Source of the DNA: Ascoidea asiatica
Lineage: Eukaryota > Ascomycota > Saccharomycetes > Ascoideales > Ascoideaceae
Direction: 5' to 3'
DNA: 64,000 bases
Assembly (NCBI GenBank): GCA_001600695.1
Contig: BCKQ01000002.1
Span: forward strand, 372,001 to 436,000
Positions 42,072-53,390 of this stretch are shown here, piece by piece. Position 1 is the stretch's first letter. The number at the start of each line of letters is the position of its first letter. The notes beneath the pieces are model-generated. The model was not told the origin of the DNA, did not search any database, and was given only the letters and a program-made list of their open reading frames with translations. The translations under genes and the position numbers were made by a program.

Positions 42072-44927
42072 ATGAAGTCTGATTTTAGGTTTTCCAATTT
42101 ATTAGCTACTGTCTATCGTCAAGGGAATCTTGTCTTCACAGATGATGGAAAGACTTTATTGAGTCCTGTTGGAAATAGAGTTTCTGTTTTTGATTTGGTT
42201 AATAATAAATTTTTCACATTTGAATATGAACATAGAAAAAATATTAAATGTATTGCATTGAATAATCAAGGAACATTATTACTTACAGTTGATGAAGATG
42301 GTCGTGCTATTTTAGTCAATTTCAAAGCAAGAACAGTTTTACATCATTTTAATTTTAAAAGTTCTATTCAAGATTTAAAATTTTCTCCAGATGGTCATTA
42401 TTTTGCAGCAGCTGCTGATAGAAATGTTCAAGTTTGGAAAACTCCTGAATTCAATGAAGAACGTCAATTTGCACCTTTTGTACGTCATAAAATATATAGT
42501 GGACATTATAATAAAGTATTATCAATAAGTTGGTCTTCTGATTCAAGATTTTTTTTATCAACTTCAAAAGATATGACAACAAGAATTAATTCTTTATTAA
42601 CAGAAGATAGTAGTGCTGCAATAACTTTAGCTGGTCACAAGGAAAGTGTGATTGGTGCATTTTTCAATAATACTCAAGATATAATATACTCAGTAAGTAA
42701 AGATGGGGCTTTAGTCAAATGGGAATATACAGTTAAAAAAAAATTAGAAGAATATGGAAATAACAATGATAAAGCTTTTGTCCAAAATATTGAAGATGAA
42801 AATTCAAAGTCCGATTCAGATTCAGATACTGATTCAGATTCGGATTCTAATGATAGTGATTCTGAAGATGAAGAAAAAACAAAATTATCTTGGAGAGTAA
42901 CTTCAAGAAATTATTTTTTTGCTGAACATCCTTTAAAATGTTGTACTTTTTATCCAAAAACTAACTTACTTGTTGTAGGATTTAAAAATGGTGAATTTAG
43001 AATATATGAATTACCAGAATTTTCATTAATTCAACAGTTAACAATGGGACAAAATGAAATTAACACAGTTAGTATAAATTCATCAGGTGAATGGCTTGCA
43101 TTTGGATCATCAAAATTAGGTCAATTATTAGTTTATGAATGGCAATCAGAATCATATATATTAAAACAACAAGGACATTTTGATTCAATGAATTCAGTTT
43201 GTTATTCACCCGATGGTTCAAAAATTGCAACAGGATCAGATGATGGAAAAATTAAAATTTGGGATGTAATTTCTGGATTTTGTATAAATACATTTACTGA
43301 ACATAAAAGCGCTGTTACAAATGTTCAATTTAGTAAAAAAGGAAATGTTTTATTTTCTTCATCATTAGATGGTACTGTAAGAGCATGGGATATAATTCGT
43401 TATAGAAATTTTCGAACATTTACAGCTCATGATAGAGTTAGATTTACATCATTAGCAATTGATCCATCTGGAGAAGTTGTTGCAGCAGCATCAGAAGATA
43501 GTTATGAAATATTTGTTTGGTCTGTGCAAACATCACAATTATTAGATACACTTTCAGGTCATGAAGGTCCTGTATCATATCTTGCATTTGGGAATGAAAA
43601 TTCATCAGTTTTAGCAAGTGCAAGTTGGGATAAAACAATAAGAATATGGAATATATTTGGTAGAAGTCAAGAAGTTGAACCATTTCAACTATATGCGGAT
43701 GTTCTTGCACTAGCTATGAGACCAGATTCAAAACAAATCGCAGTTTCAACCTTAGATGGACAAATTTCATTTTGGGATATTGAAAATGCCAAACAAGTTG
43801 GAAACATTGATATTAAAAATGATGTTATTAGTGGTAGATATCTCGAAGATAGATTTACTTCGAAAAATTCTGCAAGATCAAAATATTTTACTAGTATTGA
43901 TTATTCATTTGATGGATCATCATTAGTTGCAGGTGGTACAAATAATTCTATTTGTCTTTATGATATAGCGAATGAAGTTTTATTACGAAGATTTAAAGTA
44001 TCAGAAAATATGTCATTAAATGGTACATTAGAAATGCTTAATAGTAAAAAATTAACAAATGGTGGAATATCGATTGATTTAATTGATGAAGATGCAGAAT
44101 TATCAGATCTTGAAGATAGAATAGATAGAAGTTTACCAGGAGCTTCCAAAGGTATTGATCCTTCAGTAAGAAGAGTTAGACCTGAAATAAGAGTAATGAG
44201 TATTAGATTTTCACCAACAGCAGAATCATTTATTGCAGGATCTACTGAAGGTTTACTAATATATTCAATTGATTCAAGTATTGTATTTGATCCTTTTGAT
44301 TTAAGTACAGATATTACACCAAAAGCAATTCTTGAACAATTAAATCTTAAGAATTATTTATTGGCACTTATTATGTCAATTAGATTAAATGAAAAATATT
44401 TAATATTAAATGTATTTGAAGGTATTCCATATGATAGTATAAAACTTGTTACACAAGATTTTCCAACAATATATTTAGAAAAATTTTTAAAATTTATTTC
44501 TGAATTTATGATTGAATCTCATCATATTGAATTTAATATTATTTGGTTAAAAGAAATACTTTACTCACATGGAAAAACAATTAATAAAAATAAATTAAAA
44601 TATCAAAGTTCTTTAAGATTATTACAGCGATTTATTGAAAGAATAGCTAAAAATATTTCAGAAGCAGGAAAAGAAAATCAATATCTTTATAACTTTGTTT
44701 CTTTATGTAGTGAAAAAAAATCTGAAGAAAATGATATGAATGGGATCATACTTACTAGTGTTGATGATGAAGAAGAGAATGCAGATGAAGTACTTAATGA
44801 TAATCTTGGTGATGATGATAGTGATAGCGAAGGCGAATGGATGGGCCCTAAAATAAGCATCAAAACAGCAAATCACGCTCTCAACAATAATGAAGAAGAA
44901 TCTGATTCAGATGAAGAAATGAAATGA
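42072..44927 (+). CDS. PWP2: Periodic tryptophan protein 2 (Utp1), SSU processome WD-repeat protein
   Basis: 951 aa; S. cerevisiae Pwp2 is 923. Starts MKSDFRFSNLLATVYRQGNLVFT, the Pwp2 N-terminus. Two seven-bladed propellers are marked by repeated WD units (for example FSPDGHYFAAAADRNVQVW, YSPDGSKIATGSDDGKIKIWD, FSKKGNVLFSSSLDGTVRAWD, SSVLASASWDKTIRIW). An acidic Ser/Asp insert lies at about 245-275. The Utp12-type helical domain follows (about 755-890), then an acidic C-terminus. Pwp2 is a core of the UTP-B complex in the 90S pre-ribosome needed for 18S rRNA processing. Confidence 0.97.
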   Translation: MKSDFRFSNLLATVYRQGNLVFTDDGKTLLSPVGNRVSVFDLVNNKFFTFEYEHRKNIKCIALNNQGTLLLTVDEDGRAILVNFKARTVLHHFNFKSSIQDLKFSPDGHYFAAAADRNVQVWKTPEFNEERQFAPFVRHKIYSGHYNKVLSISWSSDSRFFLSTSKDMTTRINSLLTEDSSAAITLAGHKESVIGAFFNNTQDIIYSVSKDGALVKWEYTVKKKLEEYGNNNDKAFVQNIEDENSKSDSDSDTDSDSDSNDSDSEDEEKTKLSWRVTSRNYFFAEHPLKCCTFYPKTNLLVVGFKNGEFRIYELPEFSLIQQLTMGQNEINTVSINSSGEWLAFGSSKLGQLLVYEWQSESYILKQQGHFDSMNSVCYSPDGSKIATGSDDGKIKIWDVISGFCINTFTEHKSAVTNVQFSKKGNVLFSSSLDGTVRAWDIIRYRNFRTFTAHDRVRFTSLAIDPSGEVVAAASEDSYEIFVWSVQTSQLLDTLSGHEGPVSYLAFGNENSSVLASASWDKTIRIWNIFGRSQEVEPFQLYADVLALAMRPDSKQIAVSTLDGQISFWDIENAKQVGNIDIKNDVISGRYLEDRFTSKNSARSKYFTSIDYSFDGSSLVAGGTNNSICLYDIANEVLLRRFKVSENMSLNGTLEMLNSKKLTNGGISIDLIDEDAELSDLEDRIDRSLPGASKGIDPSVRRVRPEIRVMSIRFSPTAESFIAGSTEGLLIYSIDSSIVFDPFDLSTDITPKAILEQLNLKNYLLALIMSIRLNEKYLILNVFEGIPYDSIKLVTQDFPTIYLEKFLKFISEFMIESHHIEFNIIWLKEILYSHGKTINKNKLKYQSSLRLLQRFIERIAKNISEAGKENQYLYNFVSLCSEKKSEENDMNGIILTSVDDEEENADEVLNDNLGDDDSDSEGEWMGPKISIKTANHALNNNEEESDSDEEMK

Positions 44928-45673
44928 AAATATCCATATTTTCATTTCCCAAAATTGACATCCATTATATAATTCTTTTAATAACAATTTTTTAATCAGA
45001 TAAATCATGATCGTAGATTTATATCCAAAGAGAAATAAATAAAAAAATATATTTCAAAGTGATTTCAAATCCAGATGAATGTAATGAACACTAATCCGCA
45101 TTATGTGTCATTACCAATCAATTCGTAGGATTTATCCCATTTATATAAATCAGTAATCCCTTAATTATAAGAATTAGTGTTAGTTCTAATAATTAAGCAA
45201 TTCGAAATATAGAGCTTCAATAAATACTTTTACAATATTAAATATCATCTAGATAGACCCATTCATTAAAAATAGCGCACTTAGTGAGACCAGAACAGCG
45301 GTTGTGATGTTTGCAGACCGTGGCACAGCAGCTGTTGATCACTCTTCATTGGGAAGCAACTGAGGCTGAGCGGCCAGCTCTGCCATAATGGCAGCAGCTT
45401 CAGTCACTCCAACGTTGCACAGTGTGCACATTATTTATTCGACTTATTTATCGTGCAAGAAGAATGCGATGGTACTAATCTATGGTTAATAGCTCTATTA
45501 CAATATTAATATCACTTTTATTTGGTGTATTTTAAATATAAATATCCTTAGGGACACTAAACTCATTGATAACTGAAAAAATTTGTGAATCAATAATTAA
45601 AGTGTTTATATATTACAGACATTATTTTATCCAATACACTAGTTCAAATTTGAATTCTTAAATACTTTTCAAA
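44928..45673. other. Spacer and SEC9 promoter with a GC-rich patch
   Basis: 746 nt. AT-rich ends flank a sharp GC-rich block at about 45275-45435 (GCAG/CTGC-rich, several short dyads). No reading frame or RNA was recognised in it. Confidence 0.5.
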
Positions 45674-46963
45674 ATGGGTTTATTTAAAAGAAAAGAGAAA
45701 AAATCCAAAGAAGAAGAAAGTGAAGAATCTGCAAGAAGTTATTTACAAAATAAACTAGGAGCTCCAACTAAACAACAAAGTTCTCGTCGTAATAATTTTG
45801 ATAATTTTAAAACTTATGCAAAAGAAAAAAATACACAAAAATCTGCGTTAGGTCCTTATAATGCAGAAACTATTCAAGCACAATCTAATCCATATGCAAA
45901 TATGAATAACAATACTTATAATAATAATAATATGAACAATATGAACAATATGAATTCTAACAACCCAAACAGTTTTAATTCTAATCCATATGGTAATAGC
46001 TTGAAAAAAAATAATTTGAATAGCTTTAATGACAATGCAACTGTTGGAACTGCGACTTTGAAAAATGAATTATTCAATAATAGAAATCAAAATCAAAATT
46101 CCTCAATGGGTAGAACAAATATGAATCAATCATCTTCGTATGATTCTAATCCGAATACTTATGATCCTGATGATTTAAATGCTCCTCCACAAAATTTTTA
46201 TAATCAAGAACAAGATGAAGATTTTAATTTAACTCCAGAAGAACGAGAACAAAAAAGATTACAAAAAGAAGAAGATGATGATGTTGAAAATGTTAAAGGT
46301 GAAATTAAATTCACCAAACAACAATCCATTGCTTCAACAAGAAACACTTTAGCAATGGCTGCACAAGCTGAAGCTTCTGCAAAAAATTCTCTTGGTATGA
46401 TTGGTGCTCAAAGTGAAACTTTATATAATATGAAAAGAAATTTAGCTTTAGCTGATACTCAAAATAAAATTGCTGATGATAAAGTTGTACATTTACAAAA
46501 ATTAAATCAAAGTGTATTTGCTATTCATGCTTCAAATCCATTTAATTCAAAAAAAAGACTTAGAAATAAAGAAGAAAAATTAATGACTGACAAAATTATG
46601 GATCAAAATTTAAAAGAAGAACAAAGAAATACATTATATAATAGTACTGTAAAAATCAAAGATGCTTTAAATGAAAAATCTGGTCAAAGTCAAACGTTCC
46701 AAAAATATAATAGAGAAAAAATTTTAAATGCAAGTAAAAAATATCAATTTGAAAATGATAGTGAAGATGATGAAATGGAGGTTGAAATTGATACTAATTT
46801 GAATGCTATATCTGAAGCAACCGGAAGATTAAACCAAATGGCAAAAACAATAGGTAAACAAGTTGATATCCAAAATGATGACTTGAAAGTAATTGAAGAA
46901 AGTACTACAACTTTAGAAAACAAAATATACAGAAATAATATTAGATTAGGTAATATTCGTTAA
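45674..46963 (+). CDS. SEC9: Exocytic t-SNARE Sec9 (SNAP-25 family)
   Basis: 429 aa, no membrane span. N-terminal MGLFKRKEKK, a disordered Asn-rich region with SNPF/NPY motifs, the first SNARE helix (Qb, about 210-275: KFTKQQSIASTRNTLAMAAQ ... DKVVHLQKLNQSVF) and the second (Qc, about 365-427: ISEATGRLNQMAKTIGKQVD ... LENKIYRNNIRLGNIR). S. cerevisiae Sec9 is 651 aa; here the N-terminus is shorter. With Sso1/2 and Snc1/2 it drives fusion of secretory vesicles with the plasma membrane. Confidence 0.95.
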   Translation: MGLFKRKEKKSKEEESEESARSYLQNKLGAPTKQQSSRRNNFDNFKTYAKEKNTQKSALGPYNAETIQAQSNPYANMNNNTYNNNNMNNMNNMNSNNPNSFNSNPYGNSLKKNNLNSFNDNATVGTATLKNELFNNRNQNQNSSMGRTNMNQSSSYDSNPNTYDPDDLNAPPQNFYNQEQDEDFNLTPEEREQKRLQKEEDDDVENVKGEIKFTKQQSIASTRNTLAMAAQAEASAKNSLGMIGAQSETLYNMKRNLALADTQNKIADDKVVHLQKLNQSVFAIHASNPFNSKKRLRNKEEKLMTDKIMDQNLKEEQRNTLYNSTVKIKDALNEKSGQSQTFQKYNREKILNASKKYQFENDSEDDEMEVEIDTNLNAISEATGRLNQMAKTIGKQVDIQNDDLKVIEESTTTLENKIYRNNIRLGNIR

Positions 46964-47471
46964 TCATTTCAAATGCTTTTCCTTTTATTCTATTTTTTTT
47001 TTTTTTATTCAAAATCCTAAATTCTAATAATTAATCATTCATTTATTTAATTCTTCTATCATTGGTAATTTAAACCATTTATTAAACTGACTATTTCATA
47101 TAAATTCAGCTAGTGTAGTTAATCGATGGCTAAATCAATGAGACGTTATAAAATTCGAAAACGGCAATTTGATCCTCGGATATTGATAAAAATTTAAGTT
47201 TTAAGCGAAAAGAACCGTAAAACCGGTTTCTTTCCTTGAGACATCCAGAAACAAACAAAAGTTGCAGAAAATAAATCTTAAACTGCTCATGATTAAACCT
47301 TCAAAGAATTTACCGTAAAATAACAATCACAAGTATTTTTAACTGAAAGTTTTGAAATATAAATATGTTTACTAATTCAAAAGAAATATAATAGCTTCCT
47401 TTTAGATAAATTTCTCATTTGTTAAATTTGCTCTTTTTGAACTTTATTGGAAACTCTTCGAAGCTTAGACA
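46964..47471. other. Spacer and PEX6 promoter
   Basis: 508 nt, AT-rich. Slightly GC-richer around 47130-47260 with CCGGTTT and CCTCGGA. No gene. Confidence 0.5.
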
Positions 47472-50400
47472 ATGGTTTCTTATCCAATAACTTCTAGTTT
47501 AACTTTTACTAAAGACTTTTCAATTAATGAATCAGATATAATTACAATTTCAAGTGACTTAGAAGTTATTTTTTTAAAAGGGGAAAACCAAATTAATGGT
47601 TTTAAGGAAGATGGAAATGAATTCAGTAATGAAGTTGATTTCAATAAAAAGCGTCCAACATATTTTTCTATAAAAGTTCTCGGTGCTTCACTTTTGCCTT
47701 TTTTTCAAATTTTCAAATTTTTCAAAACTGATAAGTCTCTAAATAAAAATACAGTAAATATAGTTAATTACTCTTATTCTTCTACAGTATTTGATAATAA
47801 TGAATTTAAAATAACTGCTGATAAGTGTATAATATCCATTTCAAATCCTCCTGTTTTAGAAAATGTAGTGATTTCCCTTTCCAAAAGCTATTATAGGGTA
47901 TTGAAGAAACTCTCAAAACCAAAACAGAAAGAATTTTTGAAAGAGTCTTTAGACTCAAAATTAATGTCTAAAGGTCATTATTTATTTATTAATAATTCCC
48001 AAAATATAAGAACGGGCAGAATAATTTTATGTGAGCCTTTTAGACAAGGGTTGTTTTCTGACTCAACAAAAATTACTTTAGTTCAAAATAAAGAAGAAAA
48101 CAATTTACAGAATGTAGAAGAATCTACTATGGAAAAAGCCTTTAACAGTCAAATATCTAATTTTCAAATAGATTATCTCTCTAATTTTTCTGATTATAAT
48201 TCAGATCAACTCTTAGCTAAAGAAGGTACAAATGAAGTATCTTCTGTTTCACAAATTCCTTTTTCTGTTAGACCTTTAACTCAAAAAATGAAAAACATAA
48301 TACCTGAAACCAATTCAAATGAAGATGATAATATATTTGGATTTGTCCGATTGTCTGATCTTTTGAAACTAGGATGTTTTAGTGGTGGTTTTGCTAGTTT
48401 ATCAGTTAAACCTTCAAATAAAAGTAAACGTAATAATTTGAATGAAACAAGTATTGTTAAGTCCAACATTATCATCAGATTATTTGCTATAATCGAACCA
48501 ACCAATCATGAACCTGGAACTATTCTTTTATCTCCAATTTTCCTTATTAATTTAAATAAACCTAAACATGTATTTATAAATAAACTTCAACCTATTAAGG
48601 ATAAAATAAATGAAAGTCATTTAAATATTAAAATTCCAAATGAATATATTGAGAGATTTCAAATTGCCAAAAAGATAATAATATCAAGAATTGCTTCACC
48701 TTTAGCGTTGAATAAAACTTTTTTAGAGGTAATTTTAATGAAACTTAAAGATTATTTTGAAGAAACCATAAGAATTTTGAAAGTAAATGATATAATTCCT
48801 ATAACTTTGGATTTCATACAGGCATCTAACTTATATGAGATATATGGATCTTCTGGAATTGATAACGAGAAGAATTTTAATCAATTTCCTTCTACACTTC
48901 CAAATGGTGTAAAAAATAATGTAGTCTGGTTTAAAATAACAAGTATTTCAGACAAAGATACAAATGAAACTTCAGAAGAAATCATTGAAACTAAAAAAAA
49001 TCCTTTCAAACAATTCATTATCACTCCATTAAAGACTAAAATGATTCAGTCAGGCTTACTTAAGGATTTCAAACTTCCAGGAAATTGTCCTGATTTCAAT
49101 TGGAGGGAATATTTAGGTTTAACTCCTGTTTTTCATTATTTAGATACCAAAAATGATGCTTTTATTCCAGCTAAGAAATTAAAAAAATTGATCAAAATTT
49201 CATTAACATCTTCCAAACAAAATAACTCTATTAATCTCAAAACAACCGTTCTTCTTCATTCTTCTACTAGAAATGTTGGAAAAGCAACTTTAGTAAGAGG
49301 TATTGCATTTGAAATGGGAATTAATATAATAGAATTAGATGGATATGATCTTGTTATACCTGGTCAAGATTTGAAGATTATTGGAACAATACGTGGAAAA
49401 CTTGATAAAATAGTTGAAAATTGTTCACCATTAATTATATTTTTAAGACATTTTGAAGCTCTTTGCAAAAAAAGTGACTCATCTAATAATCCAGCTGATT
49501 CAATGGATCGAAAAAATAATTTTAATTTGAAATTTATTGAATTAATTAATGATTATATCAGTAAACCGGGAATTATTTTTATATTGTCTATAAATCAGTT
49601 GGATAAATTAAGTGAAGATATTAGAAGTCTTATCAAGTTTGAAATCGAGGTTGGTGTGCCTAATGAAATTGAAAGAAAGGAAATATTTAATTATATGATT
49701 GATTTTAATCATTCAAAATATTCTGTTGAGTCAGAAGGTTTATCTGGTAATGAACAGCTACAGAATTATGCAAAAATGAAATATCATTTTCTTCCAAGTG
49801 AGGATGTCACTGTTGATTCATTGGCATTACAATCAGCTGGTCTTACTCCTAAGGACCTAAAATTAATAGTTCAAACTGCAAATATAATTTCAATGGATTT
49901 TTACAAAAATGTGACTAAAAATAAGTCAGGAGAAAAGAATCTTACAAATTTAATTTCAAGTACAGGTGGTTGTTTGGATTTATTTAGTTCAAGTTTTATT
50001 AAGTCAATAAATGAGGCTAGATCTAAATATAGTGATTCTATCGGAGCCCCAAAAATTCCAAATGTTAAATGGGAAGATATTGGTGGTTTAGATTTAGTCA
50101 AAAACGAAATTTTAGATACTATTGATATGCCTCTTAAGAATCCAGAATTATTCAATAATGGTTTAAAAAAGAGATCAGGAATCCTTTTTTATGGACCTCC
50201 TGGAACAGGAAAAACACTTTTAGCTAAAGCTATTGCCACAAATTTCTCCTTAAATTTTTTTAGTGTCAAAGGTCCTGAATTATTAAATATGTATATTGGT
50301 GAATCTGAAGCAAATGTACGAAAAGTATTTCAAAAAGCTAGAGATGCTAAACCTTGTGTAATTTTTTTTGATGAATTAGATTCAGTAGCTCCTAAAAGGG

Positions 50401-50990
50401 GTAATCAAGGAGATTCTGGAGGTGTAATGGATAGAATTGTATCTCAATTGCTAGCAGAATTAGATGGAATGTCAAGTAGTGATGGTGGTGGTGATGGTGT
50501 TTTTGTGGTAGGAGCAACAAATAGACCTGATTTATTAGATGATGCATTATTAAGACCAGGAAGGTTTGATAAAATGCTTTACTTAGGAGTTTCTGATACA
50601 CATCAAAAACAAGCCAAAATTTTAGAAGCTTTAACAAGAAAATTCAAACTTGATGAAAATGTTTCTTTAGAAAGAATTGCAGAAGAATGTGCTTTTAATT
50701 TTACTGGAGCTGATTTTTATGCACTTTGTAGTGATGCAATGTTAAATTCTATGACTAGGAAAGCTTCTGAAGTTTATGCTAAATTGAAAATATACAATGA
50801 AAAATTAGAAAAAGAAGGAAAAGCTTCTATAAATTTAAGAACTTGGTTTGATATTGTTGCAGTTGAAGAAGATATTTCTCCAATTGTAAAACATGATGAT
50901 TTTGTGAAAGCATTACGAGAGTTAATTCCAAGTATTTCTGCAGATGAATTAACACATTATTTAAATGTAAGGAAAGAATTTGAAAAATAG
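47472..50990 (+). CDS. PEX6: Peroxisomal AAA-ATPase Pex6
   Basis: 1172 aa; S. cerevisiae Pex6 is 1030. N-terminal beta-rich domains occupy about 1-560. The D1 module is degenerate: its P-loop region reads HSSTRNVGKATL (from about 596) and the Walker B position IIFLRHFEAL lacks the acidic pair. D2 is intact: GPPGTGKT (908-915), Walker B VIFFDELDS, and the second-region-of-homology GATNRPDLLDDALLRPGRFDK. This asymmetry is normal for Pex6. With Pex1 it forms the hexamer that pulls ubiquitinated Pex5 from the peroxisome membrane, docked by Pex15. Peroxisome import genes matter for growth on fatty acids or methanol. Confidence 0.95.
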   Translation: MVSYPITSSLTFTKDFSINESDIITISSDLEVIFLKGENQINGFKEDGNEFSNEVDFNKKRPTYFSIKVLGASLLPFFQIFKFFKTDKSLNKNTVNIVNYSYSSTVFDNNEFKITADKCIISISNPPVLENVVISLSKSYYRVLKKLSKPKQKEFLKESLDSKLMSKGHYLFINNSQNIRTGRIILCEPFRQGLFSDSTKITLVQNKEENNLQNVEESTMEKAFNSQISNFQIDYLSNFSDYNSDQLLAKEGTNEVSSVSQIPFSVRPLTQKMKNIIPETNSNEDDNIFGFVRLSDLLKLGCFSGGFASLSVKPSNKSKRNNLNETSIVKSNIIIRLFAIIEPTNHEPGTILLSPIFLINLNKPKHVFINKLQPIKDKINESHLNIKIPNEYIERFQIAKKIIISRIASPLALNKTFLEVILMKLKDYFEETIRILKVNDIIPITLDFIQASNLYEIYGSSGIDNEKNFNQFPSTLPNGVKNNVVWFKITSISDKDTNETSEEIIETKKNPFKQFIITPLKTKMIQSGLLKDFKLPGNCPDFNWREYLGLTPVFHYLDTKNDAFIPAKKLKKLIKISLTSSKQNNSINLKTTVLLHSSTRNVGKATLVRGIAFEMGINIIELDGYDLVIPGQDLKIIGTIRGKLDKIVENCSPLIIFLRHFEALCKKSDSSNNPADSMDRKNNFNLKFIELINDYISKPGIIFILSINQLDKLSEDIRSLIKFEIEVGVPNEIERKEIFNYMIDFNHSKYSVESEGLSGNEQLQNYAKMKYHFLPSEDVTVDSLALQSAGLTPKDLKLIVQTANIISMDFYKNVTKNKSGEKNLTNLISSTGGCLDLFSSSFIKSINEARSKYSDSIGAPKIPNVKWEDIGGLDLVKNEILDTIDMPLKNPELFNNGLKKRSGILFYGPPGTGKTLLAKAIATNFSLNFFSVKGPELLNMYIGESEANVRKVFQKARDAKPCVIFFDELDSVAPKRGNQGDSGGVMDRIVSQLLAELDGMSSSDGGGDGVFVVGATNRPDLLDDALLRPGRFDKMLYLGVSDTHQKQAKILEALTRKFKLDENVSLERIAEECAFNFTGADFYALCSDAMLNSMTRKASEVYAKLKIYNEKLEKEGKASINLRTWFDIVAVEEDISPIVKHDDFVKALRELIPSISADELTHYLNVRKEFEK

Positions 50991-51473
50991 AGTTTGAGAA
51001 ACATGATATATACAGTATATATTTCAACTTTAATTACTTATAAAATTCTGTATAAAATATGATTTATGATAACAGTTTAAATCCTAAAGCCCAATTTTGT
51101 TGTATTTATTATGTAGGAACGGCAAAGTGAAATAAAATTTATGAAATTTTAAATTGAAAATTTTCTTGACTAATAGTATTTTTCTTAAAATAGTATTAAA
51201 TCTTTATTTGATTTTTCGAATAATCAAGACTTTAAAAGATAAATACGAAATTTGTAAATTCAATTTATAGAAGTTTTGTCACAAATTTTTTCATCTCAAG
51301 ATTGGTAAACTTAGTTCTTGAGGTGTATTATTTCATTTTCAAATGAAAGAGTCATTTCTCGAACAAAATTTCTTAATATATTTCAATAAGCCGTTTAAAT
51401 CTTGAATATAATTATTAAAAAATATGAATTTTTTAAATATCTAATGATGACCGTAGCTGAAAGTATGATAATA
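50991..51473. other. Convergent 3' spacer between PEX6 and the coiled-coil gene
   Basis: 483 nt of AT-rich sequence without long frames. Notably it holds no motor-domain sequence downstream of the coiled-coil gene. Confidence 0.55.
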
Positions 51474-52652
51474 TTATAATCTTGATATTGAGTCTGTAAG
51501 CCTTTGTATAAAAGCTTCTTCTTTTTTTAATTTATTTGAAATTTCTTCAATTTTTTTGGAATCTTTTTCAACTAATTCTTTTAATTTATTATGTTCAATA
51601 GTATTTTTAGAGATATCATTTTCATAAGTTTTAATTGATGCTTCTAAAGAAGGTAATAAAATACTTTTTTTCTTTTGTTCATTTTCTTTTTCAAGTATAT
51701 TTGATTTTATTTGATTAATTTCATTTTCTTCATTTTGAATTTTTTTTAAAAGTAATTGAATTTCTTTATTTAAATTTTCAACTTTTTCATCTTTTAAATT
51801 TTTTTCAATTTTTAAAGATTCAAATTCTGAATTTTCATTTTTAAAAAAATTTTGATAAATTTCATCTAATCTTTTTGTTTCAATTTCAATTTTTGAATTA
51901 TTTTCATGATTTAAATTAACTAAAGTTGAATTTGCAATTTTTATTTGTGAGTTAAAATTTTGAATTTCATTTTTTAAATTCAATTCTTCTTCAGATTGAG
52001 TTGAATCATTAATAATATCATCATACTTTTTAATTAAATCATTTTCATGTTGTTTTAATTGAAATTCATACATTTTAGAATTATGATTAATTTCAGATTC
52101 TAATAAATTTTGTTCATAAGATATTTGATCATTAATTGTATTTATATTTAATTGAAGTTCTTTAATTTTTGAATTTAATTGTAATTTTTTTTTAGTAAAA
52201 ATTAAATTATTTTTTTGTAAATTTTCAATTTTTAACATATAATCATTCATTTCATTTTTAATTTCTAAAATTTGTTTTTCTTTTTTTAAAGATTCTTTTG
52301 AATAATATTCTTCAAATTTTTTACTTACATTTTTATTTGAATTTAAATTTGAATTTGATTTTAAATATTTTAATTGAAGATTATCATTATAATGATTTCT
52401 ATTTGAATTATCAAACTGAAAAGTTGAAGAGATTCCACTGTTATTATTATTATTATTATTATAGTTTAAAGGATTTATTGATGTTATTGATTGATTTGAA
52501 TTATCATTTTGAATCAAAGATTTATTTGATCGAAAAGAATGATTTGATTGTGATAAACCATAAAGAGAAATTTTTGGAACAGTTAAACCAGTTGAACCAT
52601 TTGATCTTTGATTTAACCTTTTCTTTGGAATATTATTGATTTTATCAGTCAT
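51474..52652 (-). CDS. Coiled-coil protein, unidentified (kinesin-14-stalk-like)
   Basis: 392 aa. Residues 1-100 are basic and Ser/Asn-rich (KKRLNQRSNGSTGLTVPKIS). From about 115 to the end the chain is an almost continuous coiled coil of Glu/Lys/Asn/Leu heptads, closing KKEEAFIQRLTDSISRL. The layout (basic head, about 270-residue coil, I-K-K-E-E-x3-R-x-L-like end) resembles the tail and stalk of yeast Kar3 just before its motor, but the frame stops there and the next 480 nt contain no motor. A microtubule or spindle-pole role is therefore only a guess. No clear orthologue recognised. Start is a clean ATG next to a (TA)n tract. Confidence 0.75.
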   Translation of the reverse strand: MTDKINNIPKKRLNQRSNGSTGLTVPKISLYGLSQSNHSFRSNKSLIQNDNSNQSITSINPLNYNNNNNNNSGISSTFQFDNSNRNHYNDNLQLKYLKSNSNLNSNKNVSKKFEEYYSKESLKKEKQILEIKNEMNDYMLKIENLQKNNLIFTKKKLQLNSKIKELQLNINTINDQISYEQNLLESEINHNSKMYEFQLKQHENDLIKKYDDIINDSTQSEEELNLKNEIQNFNSQIKIANSTLVNLNHENNSKIEIETKRLDEIYQNFFKNENSEFESLKIEKNLKDEKVENLNKEIQLLLKKIQNEENEINQIKSNILEKENEQKKKSILLPSLEASIKTYENDISKNTIEHNKLKELVEKDSKKIEEISNKLKKEEAFIQRLTDSISRL

Positions 52653-52656
52653 GAAG

Positions 52657-52697
<41 letters not shown>

Positions 52698-53390
52698 TTT
52701 ATTATGTTTAGATTATAACGAAATCTTTAGAATATACAAGAGAGAATAACTAAAAAAAGTATTAATAAAGAAAAAAAGAAGAGAAAAGAATAGAATAGAA
52801 AGAAAATGAATGAATAAGTCAATTGAAGTTATAAAAATATTATATTCTGATTAGAATATTTATCAAAAACATTCATTTTCCAATAAATTTAAAGAATTAT
52901 GAAATCAAAATAAACAAATATATTCTGAAACAAGTCTTTTACAAACAAGCCTTTATTGACAAAAATTGAATAGTAAATAAGGATTTATGATATTAACACC
53001 CGGATTTAGCTTTGTTTTCTATTTTCCAACTCAAATTAGAATATCCGTAGTAGCACGGATACTTTAATCCGCCTTTTTTATTTATCCGCTTCTCCGCGCC
53101 AGGATTTCCTCGGAATCGATCCAAAACCACAGAAAACCCAAGAAAAGTTCTGTGAAGAAAACAAAAACCACAGACACAAAAAGAAGACACAAACGAGTGA
53201 ATCAAAATCAACGACTTGAATCAAAGACACAAACCAAAGAAGAAGAACTTCTCCTGTTTGAAGGTGATTGGGACTACAAATGATTGAATCGTCTCAAAAG
53301 AGTTTATTGATAATTGATAATTGATAATTGATAATTGATATTCAAGTGAATGTCACTGGCTATTTACATAATGAGATATTAAAATTACAA
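52653..53390. other. Coiled-coil gene promoter and 3' region of YAH1
   Basis: 738 nt. (TA)n microsatellite at 52661-52697, a GC-richer patch at about 53000-53115 with CGGATAA on the minus strand (53082-53088), an A-rich stretch, then a TTGATAA heptamer array (about 53305-53341) near the YAH1 3' end. Confidence 0.55.
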
